A DNA stretch of 7,091 nt. Origin: Erysipelothrix sp. GTDB lineage: Bacteria; Bacillota_I; Bacilli_A; Erysipelotrichales; Erysipelotrichaceae. This document shows, in pieces, positions 1 through 6,729 of this stretch (position 1 is its first letter; the number at the start of each line of letters is the position of its first letter). Both the position numbers and the translations under genes were made by a program. The stretch lies in NCBI GenBank assembly GCA_012520695.1, contig JAAYNU010000164.1, forward strand, positions 1-7,091, in the 5' to 3' direction. The notes below the pieces were generated by a model. That model was not told where the DNA came from and searched no databases. It saw only the letters and a program-made list of their open reading frames with translations.

Positions 1-58
1 CAGTAATAGTAACAAAAATTCTCCTAAATCCAGTATTTCTACTCTTTATTTTTGTCAT
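1..58 (-). CDS. 5' end of an unidentified gene running off the left edge
   Basis: An ATG at 56-58 opens a minus-strand frame that stays open for 19 codons to the window edge, reading MTKIKSRNTGFRRIFVTIT. It is preceded by AGAAAGGA (69-76), whose AGGA core lies 10 nt from the ATG, and by a near-consensus promoter at 97-125. An in-frame TAG lies a few codons upstream, so this ATG is the first possible start. The visible N-terminus carries several Lys/Arg residues and then turns hydrophobic, which would suit a signal peptide or first membrane helix, but too little is visible to assign a family. The case for a real gene rests on the promoter, ribosome binding site and open frame lining up. Confidence 0.55.
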   Translation of the reverse strand, partial: MTKIKSRNTGFRRIFVTIT

Positions 59-96
59 ATTAAGCCCATCCTTTCTACCATATTAGCTTAAGATAA

Positions 97-125
97 AATA
101 TACACAATTGTGTAGGCGTTGTCAA
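97..125 (-). promoter_or_regulatory. Sigma-A-type promoter of the left-edge gene
   Basis: On the minus strand a perfect -35 TTGACA (120-125) is followed after 17 bp by TATATT (97-102), one mismatch from the -10 consensus. Transcription would begin near 90, giving a leader of about 32 nt that contains AGAAAGGA before the ATG at 58. A second, poorer match inside the same stretch (TTGTGT, 16 bp, TAATAT at 80-85) was considered secondary. The promoter encloses the palindrome at 101-114, which suggests control by a repressor. Confidence 0.7.
101..114. promoter_or_regulatory. Perfect 14-bp palindrome, candidate repressor operator
   Basis: TACACAATTGTGTA is its own reverse complement over all 14 bases, with half-sites TACACA and TGTGTA. 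It fills the spacer between the -35 and -10 boxes of the left-edge promoter and overlaps two bases of the -10. A dimeric repressor bound there would block RNA polymerase. The outer TACA/TGTA resembles CopY/BlaI-type boxes, but those have a 2-bp centre and this one has 6, so I do not assign a regulator. No regulator gene is visible in the window. Confidence 0.55.
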
Positions 126-143
126 CGAGAAAACGATGATCGT
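117..143. repeat. Two short inverted repeats flanking the promoter
   Basis: CGTTGTCAACG (117-127) and ACGATGATCGT (133-143) each have 5-bp arms around a single central base. The first contains the -35 hexamer of the left-edge promoter and the second lies just upstream of it. Together with the palindrome at 101-114 they place three dyad symmetries within 43 bp. They may be further operator sites. Short dyads of this size also arise by chance, so the call is tentative. Confidence 0.3.
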
Positions 144-465
144 GTAAAATGAAACTGGAATGGATAACTCTCGAGAATAAGAAAAGTCGACAAACAGTAA
201 CTTGCAAGCATTTGGCCTATTTAAAGCCAATAGAAACCTTCGAGCTGTGCTGGGCGTATATCCTCAATAGAACAATCTTACAACCAATAGCGTCTGATTT
301 ATGGGTCGATTATACTCAGTGATTTAATACAAGTTGTAGATAAAACAATTTCATAACATCATTCTATCGGTGAATGGTAAGTGTTAAGTTAATTCTTAAC
401 GGAGTTTACAGAGTGAAATCTCACGCATTTTTAATAGAGAGTTACATTATAAACTCGAGATAATT
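144..465. other. Gap without a convincing gene downstream of hemW
   Basis: In many Bacillota hrcA-grpE-dnaK follows hemW; here there is neither hrcA nor a CIRCE element. On the plus strand a 57-codon frame runs from ATG 149 to TGA 322 (starting MKLEWITLENKK), and a 29-codon frame in the same phase runs from ATG 374 to TAA 463. The first has no Shine-Dalgarno sequence or usable promoter, and neither product resembles a family I know. A small inverted repeat GTTAAG-6-CTTAAC (383-400) and a 5-bp stem TTGGC/GCCAA (212-230) lack T-tracts. I see no intrinsic terminator for hemW, tRNA or riboswitch. The stretch may be decayed sequence or untranslated region. Confidence 0.5.
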
Positions 466-1557
466 TCAGTCCATAAACTCCATCAAAACATCATCCAACA
501 TTACGAAGCCTTCGAAGGTAGTTTTGATTCCTGATTCAGTTTGGATAAGGAGTCTGTTGTTGATGTTTGTCTTTATTGCTTTGGGGAAGATGTCCAGTAG
601 GTTCTGATTGAATCTTTCTTGGAAGCGATTGAAGGTGATGCCATCGCGCATCCGCAGTCCCATCATGATAAACTCAAACATTTCATCCTCAATGCTTAAA
701 TCAAGCACTTCATCATAGGCATCTTCTTTTAGATAGAGTGCCATTTTTGTAGTCCAGGTTTTTCTTTGATGGTTCAATTTTAAACTTGACCCGAGACCCA
801 ACGCATAAAAGTCTTCATAGCGCCAGTACACTTGGTTGTGTTTTGATCTGTGATTTGGTTTTGAGAAATTCGATATTTCATAGTGCTCATAACCATTGTT
901 TTCCATCACTTCAATACACTTGAGAAACATCTCTGTTTCAAGTTCTTCGGATACGGGTTGTATTCCGTGTCTTCCAAATCGTGAATTGGGTTCTACCGTT
1001 AAGGCATAAATTGAAATATGATTGGGATCCAATGCAATGACATCGTGCATCGATTGGATAAAACTTTCTAATGATTGTCCCGGAAGACCGTACATCAAGT
1101 CTAATGATATATCAGTAATTCTCGCTTCTCTGAGTAGATTTACTCCGACTCCGACATCATAGAACTTGTGATGACGACCGATCTTTTCTAAAAGATCATT
1201 GTGTGTTGTTTGAACACCTAGGCTCATTCGATTCACTCCAAAACTATAAAGTAATTCAACCTTTTCTTTTGTCAGGTTTTCTGGATTGCCTTCAAATGTC
1301 CATTCAAACTCATCCGCAAGAATCGGTTTGATTGCCTTTAAGAGTGATGTTAATTGGTCTAGTTCAAGGGACGTAGGAGTTCCACCACCCACATAGACTG
1401 TTTTCATATGATTGCGTGGTAGTTTATTGATTTGGGAAATCAATCGCATCATGAATTGATCCGATATTTTTCTTTCGTAATTAAAGCGCGTGAAATCACA
1501 ATACCCACAGATATGATCACAAAATGGTATATGTATATAAACTGATGTTGCACTCAT
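466..1557 (-). CDS. hemW: HemW-type radical SAM heme chaperone
   Basis: The 363-residue product is a radical S-adenosylmethionine protein. C13-x3-C17-x2-C20, within the sequence FCDHICGYCDF, is the site for the [4Fe-4S] cluster. Phe22 stands where true coproporphyrinogen III dehydrogenase (HemN) has a fourth Cys, and the protein lacks HemN's N-terminal extension, so it belongs with HemW. GGGTP (57-61) is the SAM-binding loop, and HNQVYW (240-245) is the HemW heme-binding motif HNxxYW. YEISNFSKP (226-234) is also typical. Length is close to the usual 375-380. By family, HemW binds heme and delivers it to membrane heme proteins rather than synthesising porphyrin. AAGGAG (1567-1572) lies 9 nt before the ATG, inside the end of the preceding gene, whose stop is one base upstream, so translation is probably coupled. 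It is often misannotated as oxygen-independent coproporphyrinogen oxidase. Confidence 0.93.
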   Translation of the reverse strand: MSATSVYIHIPFCDHICGYCDFTRFNYERKISDQFMMRLISQINKLPRNHMKTVYVGGGTPTSLELDQLTSLLKAIKPILADEFEWTFEGNPENLTKEKVELLYSFGVNRMSLGVQTTHNDLLEKIGRHHKFYDVGVGVNLLREARITDISLDLMYGLPGQSLESFIQSMHDVIALDPNHISIYALTVEPNSRFGRHGIQPVSEELETEMFLKCIEVMENNGYEHYEISNFSKPNHRSKHNQVYWRYEDFYALGLGSSLKLNHQRKTWTTKMALYLKEDAYDEVLDLSIEDEMFEFIMMGLRMRDGITFNRFQERFNQNLLDIFPKAIKTNINNRLLIQTESGIKTTFEGFVMLDDVLMEFMD

Positions 1558-1558
1558 A

Positions 1559-2080
1559 TTAAATCACTCCTTCATTTAGAATAGCGACAGCTCGAACAGG
1601 CGAACCGTTTCCTTGATACAGCTTCAATGGTAAAGCAATCAGTGTGAATACTTCATCTTCGGGAAGCAAATTCAAATTAATTAGGTTGGTGAGTGTAATA
1701 ACGCCATGATTCAAAAGAGCCCGTTCAAGCTCTACGTCCAAATTACCTCCGACAAGTGTAAGACCGGACTCAATAATAAATTCATAATCATCTATTGTCT
1801 TTTCTTCTTCGAATAGTATCGCAGTAGCATCTCCTACTAGTTTGTTCTTACTTGCGCGCACAATAAAGCGCTCTAGGTCGATTGAATCAATTGTTTCTCC
1901 CTTAGGGTCCATATGAGAAAAAGCATCCACGTGAGTACCGCTGTGAGAGCCCATTTCAATTAAATCAAGTTCCCATGTATGTGTAACAATTGTTTGAGTA
2001 CGTGTTAGTTTTACTTCTGGATCTCCTTCATAAACTGGCATTCCTGTTTTAAGCGTGATGCTTAAATCAACTATTTTCAT
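1559..2080 (-). CDS. Short cyclase / kynurenine formamidase-like family protein
   Basis: The 173-residue product carries the family signature H46-S-GTH50-V-D52-x3-H56 (HxGTHxDxxxH), which in characterised members supplies metal ligands for hydrolysing N-formylkynurenine or related amides. The C-terminal block IALPLKLYQGNGSPVRAVAI (148-167) is also diagnostic. It is shorter than KynB-type enzymes (about 205-210 residues), with the loss falling in the middle, around 102-120. By my alignment from memory, the conserved downstream His and Glu (usual pattern xHxxLL...ExL) are replaced here by Glu119 and Thr131, so the metal site may be altered or the substrate different. No tryptophan-degradation gene is nearby. 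AAAGGAG (2089-2095) lies 8 nt before the ATG. The gene follows lepA after 45 nt, across a terminator hairpin, and leads directly into hemW. Family membership is firm; the substrate is unknown. Confidence 0.82.
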   Translation of the reverse strand: MKIVDLSITLKTGMPVYEGDPEVKLTRTQTIVTHTWELDLIEMGSHSGTHVDAFSHMDPKGETIDSIDLERFIVRASKNKLVGDATAILFEEEKTIDDYEFIIESGLTLVGGNLDVELERALLNHGVITLTNLINLNLLPEDEVFTLIALPLKLYQGNGSPVRAVAILNEGVI

Positions 2081-2099
2081 ATGTATGGCTCCTTTGTGG

Positions 2100-2127
2100 A
2101 AAAAAACCTTCAGTTACGAAGGTTTTT
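2100..2127 (-). terminator. Intrinsic terminator or attenuator at the end of lepA
   Basis: The two arms 2118-2127 and 2102-2111 form a perfect 10-bp stem (GAAGGTTTTT/AAAAACCTTC on the plus strand) with a 6-base loop. Read on the minus strand it ends in seven T residues (2106-2100). The stem has only three G-C pairs, so it is probably leaky. The lepA stop codon (2126-2128) lies in its first arm. The ribosome binding site of the next gene begins five bases after the T-tract, so some polymerase must read through unless a promoter hides inside lepA. Confidence 0.65.
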
Positions 2128-3928
2128 ATTCATCATCCATGGCAAGTACTGACATAAATGCTTCTTGTGGAATCTCAACGGATCCAACTTGCTTCATGCG
2201 TTTCTTACCTTCTTTTTGTTTCTCCAATAATTTTTTCTTACGTGTAATATCTCCACCATAACATTTCGCAATAACGTTCTTACGAAGTGCTTTGATGGTT
2301 GATCGAGCGATAACCTTTTGGTTAATTGTCGCTTGAATTGGAACCTCGAATTGTTGGCGTGGAATGAGTTTTCTTAATTTCTCAGTAATAGTCTTACCGC
2401 GGTTGAATGCGAAATCTCTATGAACGATTGTTGATAGAGCATCCACAATTTCTCCATTAAGAAGAATATCCATTTTCACAAGTTTCGATGTTTGATATCC
2501 GATAAGCTCATAATCAAATGAAGCATAGCCTCGAGTTGATGATTTTAAACGGTCAAAGAAATCATAAACGATTTCAACAAGTGGTAAATGATATACAAGA
2601 CTCATTCGTGAATCATCAATCGCTTGCATATCAACATAGTTTCCTCGTTTGTTTTGGCATAATTCCATAACGGGTCCAACGTATTCTGATGGAACCATGA
2701 TTTTAGCTTCAACATACGGTTCTTGAATATAATCAATGATTGTAGGACTTGGCATTTTCGATGGGTTATCAACCTTAACGACTTCGCCGCTGGTTAGATA
2801 GACATCAAAGATTACAGATGGTGCTGTTGCGATTAAATCAAATTGATATTCTCGCTCCAAACGTTCCTGAATAACATCCATGTGCAAGAGTCCTAAAAAT
2901 CCACATCTGAATCCGAATCCAAGAGCTTGAGACGTCTCAGGTTCAAACACTAATGATGAGTCATTAAGTGCCATCTTCTCTAATGCATCGCGCATATCAG
3001 TATAGCGTTTTGAGTCAATTGGATACAGTCCACAGAAAACCATTGGATTTAATTGACGATAACCGAGTAATGGTTCACTCGCAGGATTCTCAATGTGAGT
3101 AATTGTATCACCTACACCAACATCCTTAATGGATTTGATTGAACCAGATACCCAGCCAACCTCACCACTTTCAAGTCGTTTCTTAGGAAGTTCCTTTGGA
3201 GTACGCACACCTAATTCAGTTACTTCAAATGTAGCACCTGAACTCATGAATTGAATTTCATCTCCAAGAGCAATGCTTCCTTCTTTAACTCTGATTGAAG
3301 CAATAACGCCTCGGTATGAGTCATAAACAGAATCAAACACTAATGCGCGCAGTGGATCATTCACATCCCCTGTAGGAGGTGGTAATTGTTTCACAATCCC
3401 TTCAAGGACTTGGTCTATGTTAAGACCTGTCTTTGCTGAGATAAGCGGTGCATTGGATGCATCGATTCCAAGGACATCTTCTATTTCTTTTTTAACTCGT
3501 TCAGGATCTGCTGAAGGCAAATCAATTTTATTGATGACAACCATGATTTCAAGGTTGTTCTCAATCGCAAGGTAAGCATTCGCAAGAGTTTGCGCTTGAA
3601 TACCTTGGGTTGCATCAACGATTAAAATTGCGCCTTCACAAGCAGCTAATGAACGCGATACTTCATATGTAAAGTCAACGTGTCCAGGTGTATCGATTAG
3701 ATGGAATAAATAGGTTTCCCCATCCTTCGCATCATATGTGAGTTGAACTGAGTTCAATTTAATTGTAATTCCACGCTCACGCTCAAGATCCATTTGATCC
3801 AGTAATTGCGTTTGCATTTCACGAGCACTTACAGTGTCCGTAGCTTCTAAAATTCGATCTGCTAATGTCGACTTACCATGGTCAATATGAGCAATGATAG
3901 AAAAGTTTCTAATATTCTTTTGATTCAT
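2126..3928 (-). CDS. lepA: Elongation factor 4 (LepA), translational GTPase
   Basis: The 600-residue product matches LepA in length and throughout its sequence. GTPase motifs appear in order: AHIDHGKST (13-21, P-loop), RGITIK (52-57, switch I), DTPGH (79-83), NKID (133-136) and SAK (164-166). The EF-G-like domains II, III and V and the LepA-specific basic C-terminal domain follow; EF-G domain IV is absent, as is normal. LepA acts on ribosomes and is linked by published work to back-translocation or to initiation and 30S maturation. The ATG is preceded by AAGGGG (3940-3945) with an 11-nt gap, located in the last codons of the upstream membrane protein gene, which stops 4 nt before. The gene is probably cotranscribed with fmt. 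Nothing looks truncated or unusual. Confidence 0.97.
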   Translation of the reverse strand: MNQKNIRNFSIIAHIDHGKSTLADRILEATDTVSAREMQTQLLDQMDLERERGITIKLNSVQLTYDAKDGETYLFHLIDTPGHVDFTYEVSRSLAACEGAILIVDATQGIQAQTLANAYLAIENNLEIMVVINKIDLPSADPERVKKEIEDVLGIDASNAPLISAKTGLNIDQVLEGIVKQLPPPTGDVNDPLRALVFDSVYDSYRGVIASIRVKEGSIALGDEIQFMSSGATFEVTELGVRTPKELPKKRLESGEVGWVSGSIKSIKDVGVGDTITHIENPASEPLLGYRQLNPMVFCGLYPIDSKRYTDMRDALEKMALNDSSLVFEPETSQALGFGFRCGFLGLLHMDVIQERLEREYQFDLIATAPSVIFDVYLTSGEVVKVDNPSKMPSPTIIDYIQEPYVEAKIMVPSEYVGPVMELCQNKRGNYVDMQAIDDSRMSLVYHLPLVEIVYDFFDRLKSSTRGYASFDYELIGYQTSKLVKMDILLNGEIVDALSTIVHRDFAFNRGKTITEKLRKLIPRQQFEVPIQATINQKVIARSTIKALRKNVIAKCYGGDITRKKKLLEKQKEGKKRMKQVGSVEIPQEAFMSVLAMDDE

Positions 3929-3932
3929 TAAT

Positions 3933-4442
3933 TTATACGCCCCTTAAATATTTTTTAATCCGAATGTATTGCGGATAGAGTAGAAAAGCCAGTGCACCTG
4001 AAGCAATTGCTTGAGGTAAATTACCAACAATAGAACCCCAAATAGCTTCGATTTGTCCATACAAGAAGGCATCGACGAAACCATAGAGAAGAACCATTGA
4101 ACCAACAGCTAAAGTGATTGGAATAATTCGCTTTTTAGAATCCATGTATTGAGGAAACCAAGAAATGATTAATACTTCCAAGACCTTAATAAACAAAGTG
4201 AAAATCGCATAAATAGGATAACCACCAAATAGATCCGCTAAACCAGATCCAACACCCGCGGCTAAAATCGCAATTCTTAGTGGCATAAGTGATGCGATTA
4301 CGATAATCGCAAAGTCACCAAGATTAAAATAACCAAATGGAATTGAAATTTTAGTAACCAGTGTTACAGACATCACCAAAGCAATCATCAGCGCAGTAAT
4401 CACAATAAGCTGTGTACGACGCGTTTCTAATTTATCATTCAT
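3933..4442 (-). CDS. ECF transporter S component, vitamin-type substrate unknown
   Basis: This is a small, very hydrophobic protein of 169 residues with about five to six predicted membrane helices (about 12-33, 44-63, 77-97, 107-127 and 138-157, plus possibly a short one). Ala17-x3-Ala21 in the first helix matches the AxxxA contact used by S components to dock on EcfT. NLGD (40-43) and [12 protein letters not shown] (65-76) resemble the pyridoxine/hydroxymethylpyrimidine-type S-component group (COG4720-like). S components capture a vitamin or precursor and share an energising EcfA-EcfA'-EcfT module, none of which is encoded here. A GTG at 4464-4466 would add eight residues but lacks a ribosome binding site. 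The ATG at 4442 has GGAAGGGA (4453-4460) upstream and overlaps the fmt stop by 8 nt, so I prefer it. The substrate cannot be told from sequence alone. Confidence 0.82.
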   Translation of the reverse strand: MNDKLETRRTQLIVITALMIALVMSVTLVTKISIPFGYFNLGDFAIIVIASLMPLRIAILAAGVGSGLADLFGGYPIYAIFTLFIKVLEVLIISWFPQYMDSKKRIIPITLAVGSMVLLYGFVDAFLYGQIEAIWGSIVGNLPQAIASGALAFLLYPQYIRIKKYLRGV

Positions 4443-5364
4443 TGAATACTTTTCCCTTCCAATCACGACCCATTCCGTTCACAAAATCATGAGCTAAAAT
4501 AAGTGGCTTTCCTGCCGGTTGAATTTTGTCTATTCGAACAAATCCTCCCACACAAGCAATATCAACACCCTCTTCACTGACATCAAGTATCGTGCCAGGT
4601 GTTTGAGTATGATTTTCTTCAAACTTTTTAACGCCGTGAAATTTCACATTCACTCCTTCAAGGACTGCATACGATACAGGCCATGAAATAAGTCCGCGAA
4701 TATGATTGTACACATCAACTACATTTCGTGAGAAATCAATATATTCATCCTCACGTGAAATTGTATAAGCAAAGGTTACTTGATCCGGATCCTGTTCCAC
4801 AAAATCCAGTTTCCCATCTAAATATAATGGTAGATCAGTATGAATAAGTGACTTGGATACATCCATGAGTTTTGCCTCAACATCACTCATCATATCTTCA
4901 TCTTCAATTTGAACTGTTCGAGAACTCAACATTCCACCTGAATCCATCCCAACATCCATTCTCATCAATGTAACACCCGTTTCCTTCTCACCCTTAATAA
5001 TTGACCAGTGCATCGGTGCACCACCTCGGTATTTTGGTAATAAAGAAGCATGAACATTCAGAGCCAAGTACTTTGGCGCTTCAAGAATTTTTCTTGGAAC
5101 TAATTGACCGTAAGCACAGGTCATAATAAGATCTGGCTTGTACGACAAGACATCTTCAACAGAATCTCTAATTCGCTCAGGCTGAAGGACATCAATCCCT
5201 CGCTCAAGAGCAAGTTCTTTCACAGGCGACGCTTTTAAAATGCGCTTGCGACCAAAAGGACGATCGGGTTGAGTAACGACAGCTACTACCTCATGTCCAT
5301 CATCAAGAAGTTGTTGGAGGATTACCACCGAGAAAGGTGTTGTCCCCATAAAAATTACGCGCAT
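4435..5364 (-). CDS. fmt: Methionyl-tRNA formyltransferase
   Basis: Fmt transfers a formyl group from 10-formyltetrahydrofolate to the methionine on initiator tRNA before translation starts. Numbering from the chosen start, the 309-residue product has the catalytic triad Asn103, His105 (ALNVHASLLPKYRG) and Asp141 (MDVGMDSGG). An N-terminal Rossmann-type formyltransferase domain (about 1-190) is followed by the C-terminal tRNA-binding barrel (about 205-305). A GTG at 5380-5382 in the same frame would add six residues, but it lies between the -10 box and the predicted transcription start. The ATG at 5364 is therefore right, with AGGA (5374-5377) 9 nt upstream and the canonical start MRVIFMGTP-like. 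It is first in a minus-strand operon and overlaps the ECF gene by 8 nt. The usual partner def (peptide deformylase) is not in the window. Confidence 0.96.
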   Translation of the reverse strand: MRVIFMGTTPFSVVILQQLLDDGHEVVAVVTQPDRPFGRKRILKASPVKELALERGIDVLQPERIRDSVEDVLSYKPDLIMTCAYGQLVPRKILEAPKYLALNVHASLLPKYRGGAPMHWSIIKGEKETGVTLMRMDVGMDSGGMLSSRTVQIEDEDMMSDVEAKLMDVSKSLIHTDLPLYLDGKLDFVEQDPDQVTFAYTISREDEYIDFSRNVVDVYNHIRGLISWPVSYAVLEGVNVKFHGVKKFEENHTQTPGTILDVSEEGVDIACVGGFVRIDKIQPAGKPLILAHDFVNGMGRDWKGKVFNE

Positions 5365-5384
5365 ATTATCACATCCTATCACCT

Positions 5385-5390
5385 ATTATA
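5385..5390 (-). promoter_or_regulatory. Extended -10 promoter of the fmt operon
   Basis: On the minus strand TGGTATAAT gives a perfect -10 hexamer with the TGn extension. No good -35 is found at 16-18 bp, which extended -10 promoters tolerate. Transcription would start near 5378, leaving a leader of about 14 nt that holds only AGGA and the spacer. This fixes the fmt start at 5364 rather than the upstream GTG. Confidence 0.65.
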
Positions 5391-5445
5391 CCACATTCCA
5401 GTAGCCAAAACGGCATTCTTAAAAATTAAAATAATCGATGAAATA

Positions 5446-5475
5446 TTGAAATTTATTGCTATTGCGTGGTATGAT
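5446..5475 (+). promoter_or_regulatory. Promoter of rpsT
   Basis: TTGAAA (5446-5451, one mismatch from consensus) is followed after 18 bp by TATGAT (5470-5475), extended by TGG just upstream. Transcription would start near 5482, so the leader is only about 15 nt and consists almost entirely of the ribosome binding site. It diverges from the fmt promoter, with about 80 bp between the two -10 boxes. Confidence 0.7.
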
Positions 5476-5496
5476 AAGCAAACAGGAGGTGGTAAA

Positions 5497-5769
5497 ATGC
5501 CAAATATTCAAAGTAATAAGAAACGCGTTCTTACGAACAAGAAATCAGAAGTTACGAACAAAAAGAAAAAATCATTTTTGAAGAATACAATCAGAAACTT
5601 TAATGAAGCAGTCGTAGTAAACGACGCTGAAAAAGCAGAAATCTATCTACGCCAATCAATTAAGTATCTTGATAAGTCAGTTACCAGCAACATCCGACAC
5701 AAAAATTATGCAAACCGTAAGAAATCAACTCTTACTAAACGCATGAATACATTAAAAGCGACTTCCTAG
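5497..5769 (+). CDS. rpsT: Small ribosomal subunit protein S20 (bS20)
   Basis: The product is a 90-residue, Lys/Arg-rich protein with the S20 pattern: MPNIQSNKKRVLTNKK at the N-terminus, a basic helix around 20-35, and a C-terminal helical hairpin ending KKSTLTKRMNTLKA. S20 binds 16S rRNA early in 30S assembly. AGGAGGT (5484-5490) lies 6 nt before the ATG. The frame is open further upstream, but the promoter at 5446-5475 rules out an earlier start. The gene lies alone on the plus strand between fmt and holA, as rpsT does in Bacillus next to comEC-holA. The very short leader leaves no room for the structured autoregulatory 5' region known for S20 in enterobacteria. Confidence 0.96.
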   Translation: MPNIQSNKKRVLTNKKSEVTNKKKKSFLKNTIRNFNEAVVVNDAEKAEIYLRQSIKYLDKSVTSNIRHKNYANRKKSTLTKRMNTLKATS

Positions 5770-5786
5770 TGGAAATCGCTTTTTTT
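5754..5786 (+). terminator. Intrinsic terminator of rpsT, convergent with holA
   Basis: AAAAGCGA (5754-5761) pairs with TCGCTTTT (5776-5783). The stem continues inside, after one mismatch, with TTCC/GGAA around a TAGT loop, and is followed by seven T residues (5780-5786). The rpsT stop codon forms part of the loop. The T-tract overlaps the complement of the holA stop at 5785-5787. Read from holA the hairpin has only four T residues after it, so it may act weakly in that direction too. Confidence 0.85.
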
Positions 5787-6723
5787 ATGATCGAATGACA
5801 TCAAGCATGAACAACTCGAAAGCAATGAAACGATCAACCTTACCCATTTTAACGTCTTGATCAAGTGTTGCGAGTTGGTTCAATAAATTTAGGACATAAC
5901 TGCTTTTGGCGCTCATGTCTTTTTTTGTGATTGAAACGACATAAGAACTCATTCCGAGTTTCGATGCAATGGCTGCATCACTCATTCCTGATTCTGCCAA
6001 TAATCCAACTTGGAATAGATTTCTTAGGCCATAGGCGACCATTCCCAATAAGGCCAATGGATCCATCTTCATTTCGAGAAACCCTTGATAGATACTGAAG
6101 GCTCGCTTTGAGTTTCTTGCGACAAGTGCTTTATTGAACTCAAATATATTATCTTCTAATACTGGTGACACCAGTGATTGAACATCATCCATTGTGATTA
6201 CGCGATCTAATACCGCAAACTTCTCAAGTTCTCGGTCGATACGTAAGAGATTACCGCCCAAGCGTTTTGAGAATTCATTTTTAGCGAGTCCATCAAACTG
6301 GACATTGGAACCCTTGATTTTATTATTCAATCGTTTATCGAAATCACTGGCACTCAAGCCCTTTACATCCGTTAGCTTTGCGAATTTATCAATGGTTTTC
6401 TTTAATTTTGTTTTTGCTAGTGGCTTTTTAACAAGCCAGATAATTAAGTTGACGTCGTAATTTGGTTTTTCAATAAGATCAATTAACTGAGCTTCATCGA
6501 TTTTCGCAAGATCCTTTTCTTGGTCAATTAAAAGTGTCACACACTTACGTGAGCCAAAAAGAGAAATCGTATGACATGCCTCAATAACTCGATCCAGTTC
6601 AAATCCTCGATCACTCGATGAAAAGCGCACAAAGTCATCCACATCTTTTAAAGATGCTTCGAGTTGCGCTATTGTTTCCTTCACCAAATAAATATCAGTA
6701 CCATAAATTACATCAACCATCAT
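5785..6723 (-). CDS. holA: DNA polymerase III subunit delta
   Basis: HolA is the clamp-loader subunit that opens the beta sliding clamp. The roughly 312-residue product has the family's landmarks: VIYGTDIYLVKE at the N-terminus, SLFGSRK near residue 50, RIDRELEKF in the middle, and a C-terminal helical domain with DNIFEFNKAL, DPLALLGMVAYGLRNLFQV and DQDVKMGKVDRF. It is about 10% shorter than many HolA proteins but complete at both ends. Start choice is uncertain. GTG 6727-6729 directly adjoins the comEC stop, while ATG codons lie at 6721-6723 and 6718-6720. AAGGTAGGTG (6727-6736) serves the ATGs and overlaps the GTG, so I take the first ATG. Its upstream neighbour comEC ends at 6730, so the two are probably cotranscribed. 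Confidence 0.92.
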   Translation of the reverse strand: MMVDVIYGTDIYLVKETIAQLEASLKDVDDFVRFSSSDRGFELDRVIEACHTISLFGSRKCVTLLIDQEKDLAKIDEAQLIDLIEKPNYDVNLIIWLVKKPLAKTKLKKTIDKFAKLTDVKGLSASDFDKRLNNKIKGSNVQFDGLAKNEFSKRLGGNLLRIDRELEKFAVLDRVITMDDVQSLVSPVLEDNIFEFNKALVARNSKRAFSIYQGFLEMKMDPLALLGMVAYGLRNLFQVGLLAESGMSDAAIASKLGMSSYVVSITKKDMSAKSSYVLNLLNQLATLDQDVKMGKVDRFIAFELFMLDVIRS

Positions 6724-6729
6724 TATCAC

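Noticed and set aside
119..150. Plus-strand promoter (TTGTCA and TAAAAT) for the 57-codon frame
   Set aside because: The spacer is 20 bp, too long for a sigma-A promoter, and the -10 would overlap the ATG itself.
383..400. Inverted repeat GTTAAG-TTAATT-CTTAAC as a hemW terminator
   Set aside because: The stem is six AT-rich pairs with no T-tract on either strand, so it does not look like an intrinsic terminator.
466..1557. Annotation as oxygen-independent coproporphyrinogen III oxidase (HemN)
   Set aside because: The fourth Cys and N-terminal extension of HemN are missing and the HNxxYW heme-binding motif is present, so HemW fits better.
2129..2200. Possible promoter in the lepA tail (TTGAGA with a distal TATGTC)
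   Set aside because: The -10 candidate matches only three of six bases, and the sequence is explained by conserved LepA codons.
2055..2261. Plus-strand open frame of 68 codons over the lepA/cyclase junction
   Set aside because: It is antisense to two well-supported genes, resembles no family and lacks a ribosome binding site.
5269..5496. Plus-strand upstream extension of the rpsT reading frame
   Set aside because: It runs antisense through the start of fmt and across the rpsT promoter. The strong AGGAGGT and the conserved S20 N-terminus fix the start at 5497.
6194..6460. Plus-strand open frame of 88 codons within holA
   Set aside because: It is a shadow of holA with no recognisable motif and no start signals of its own.
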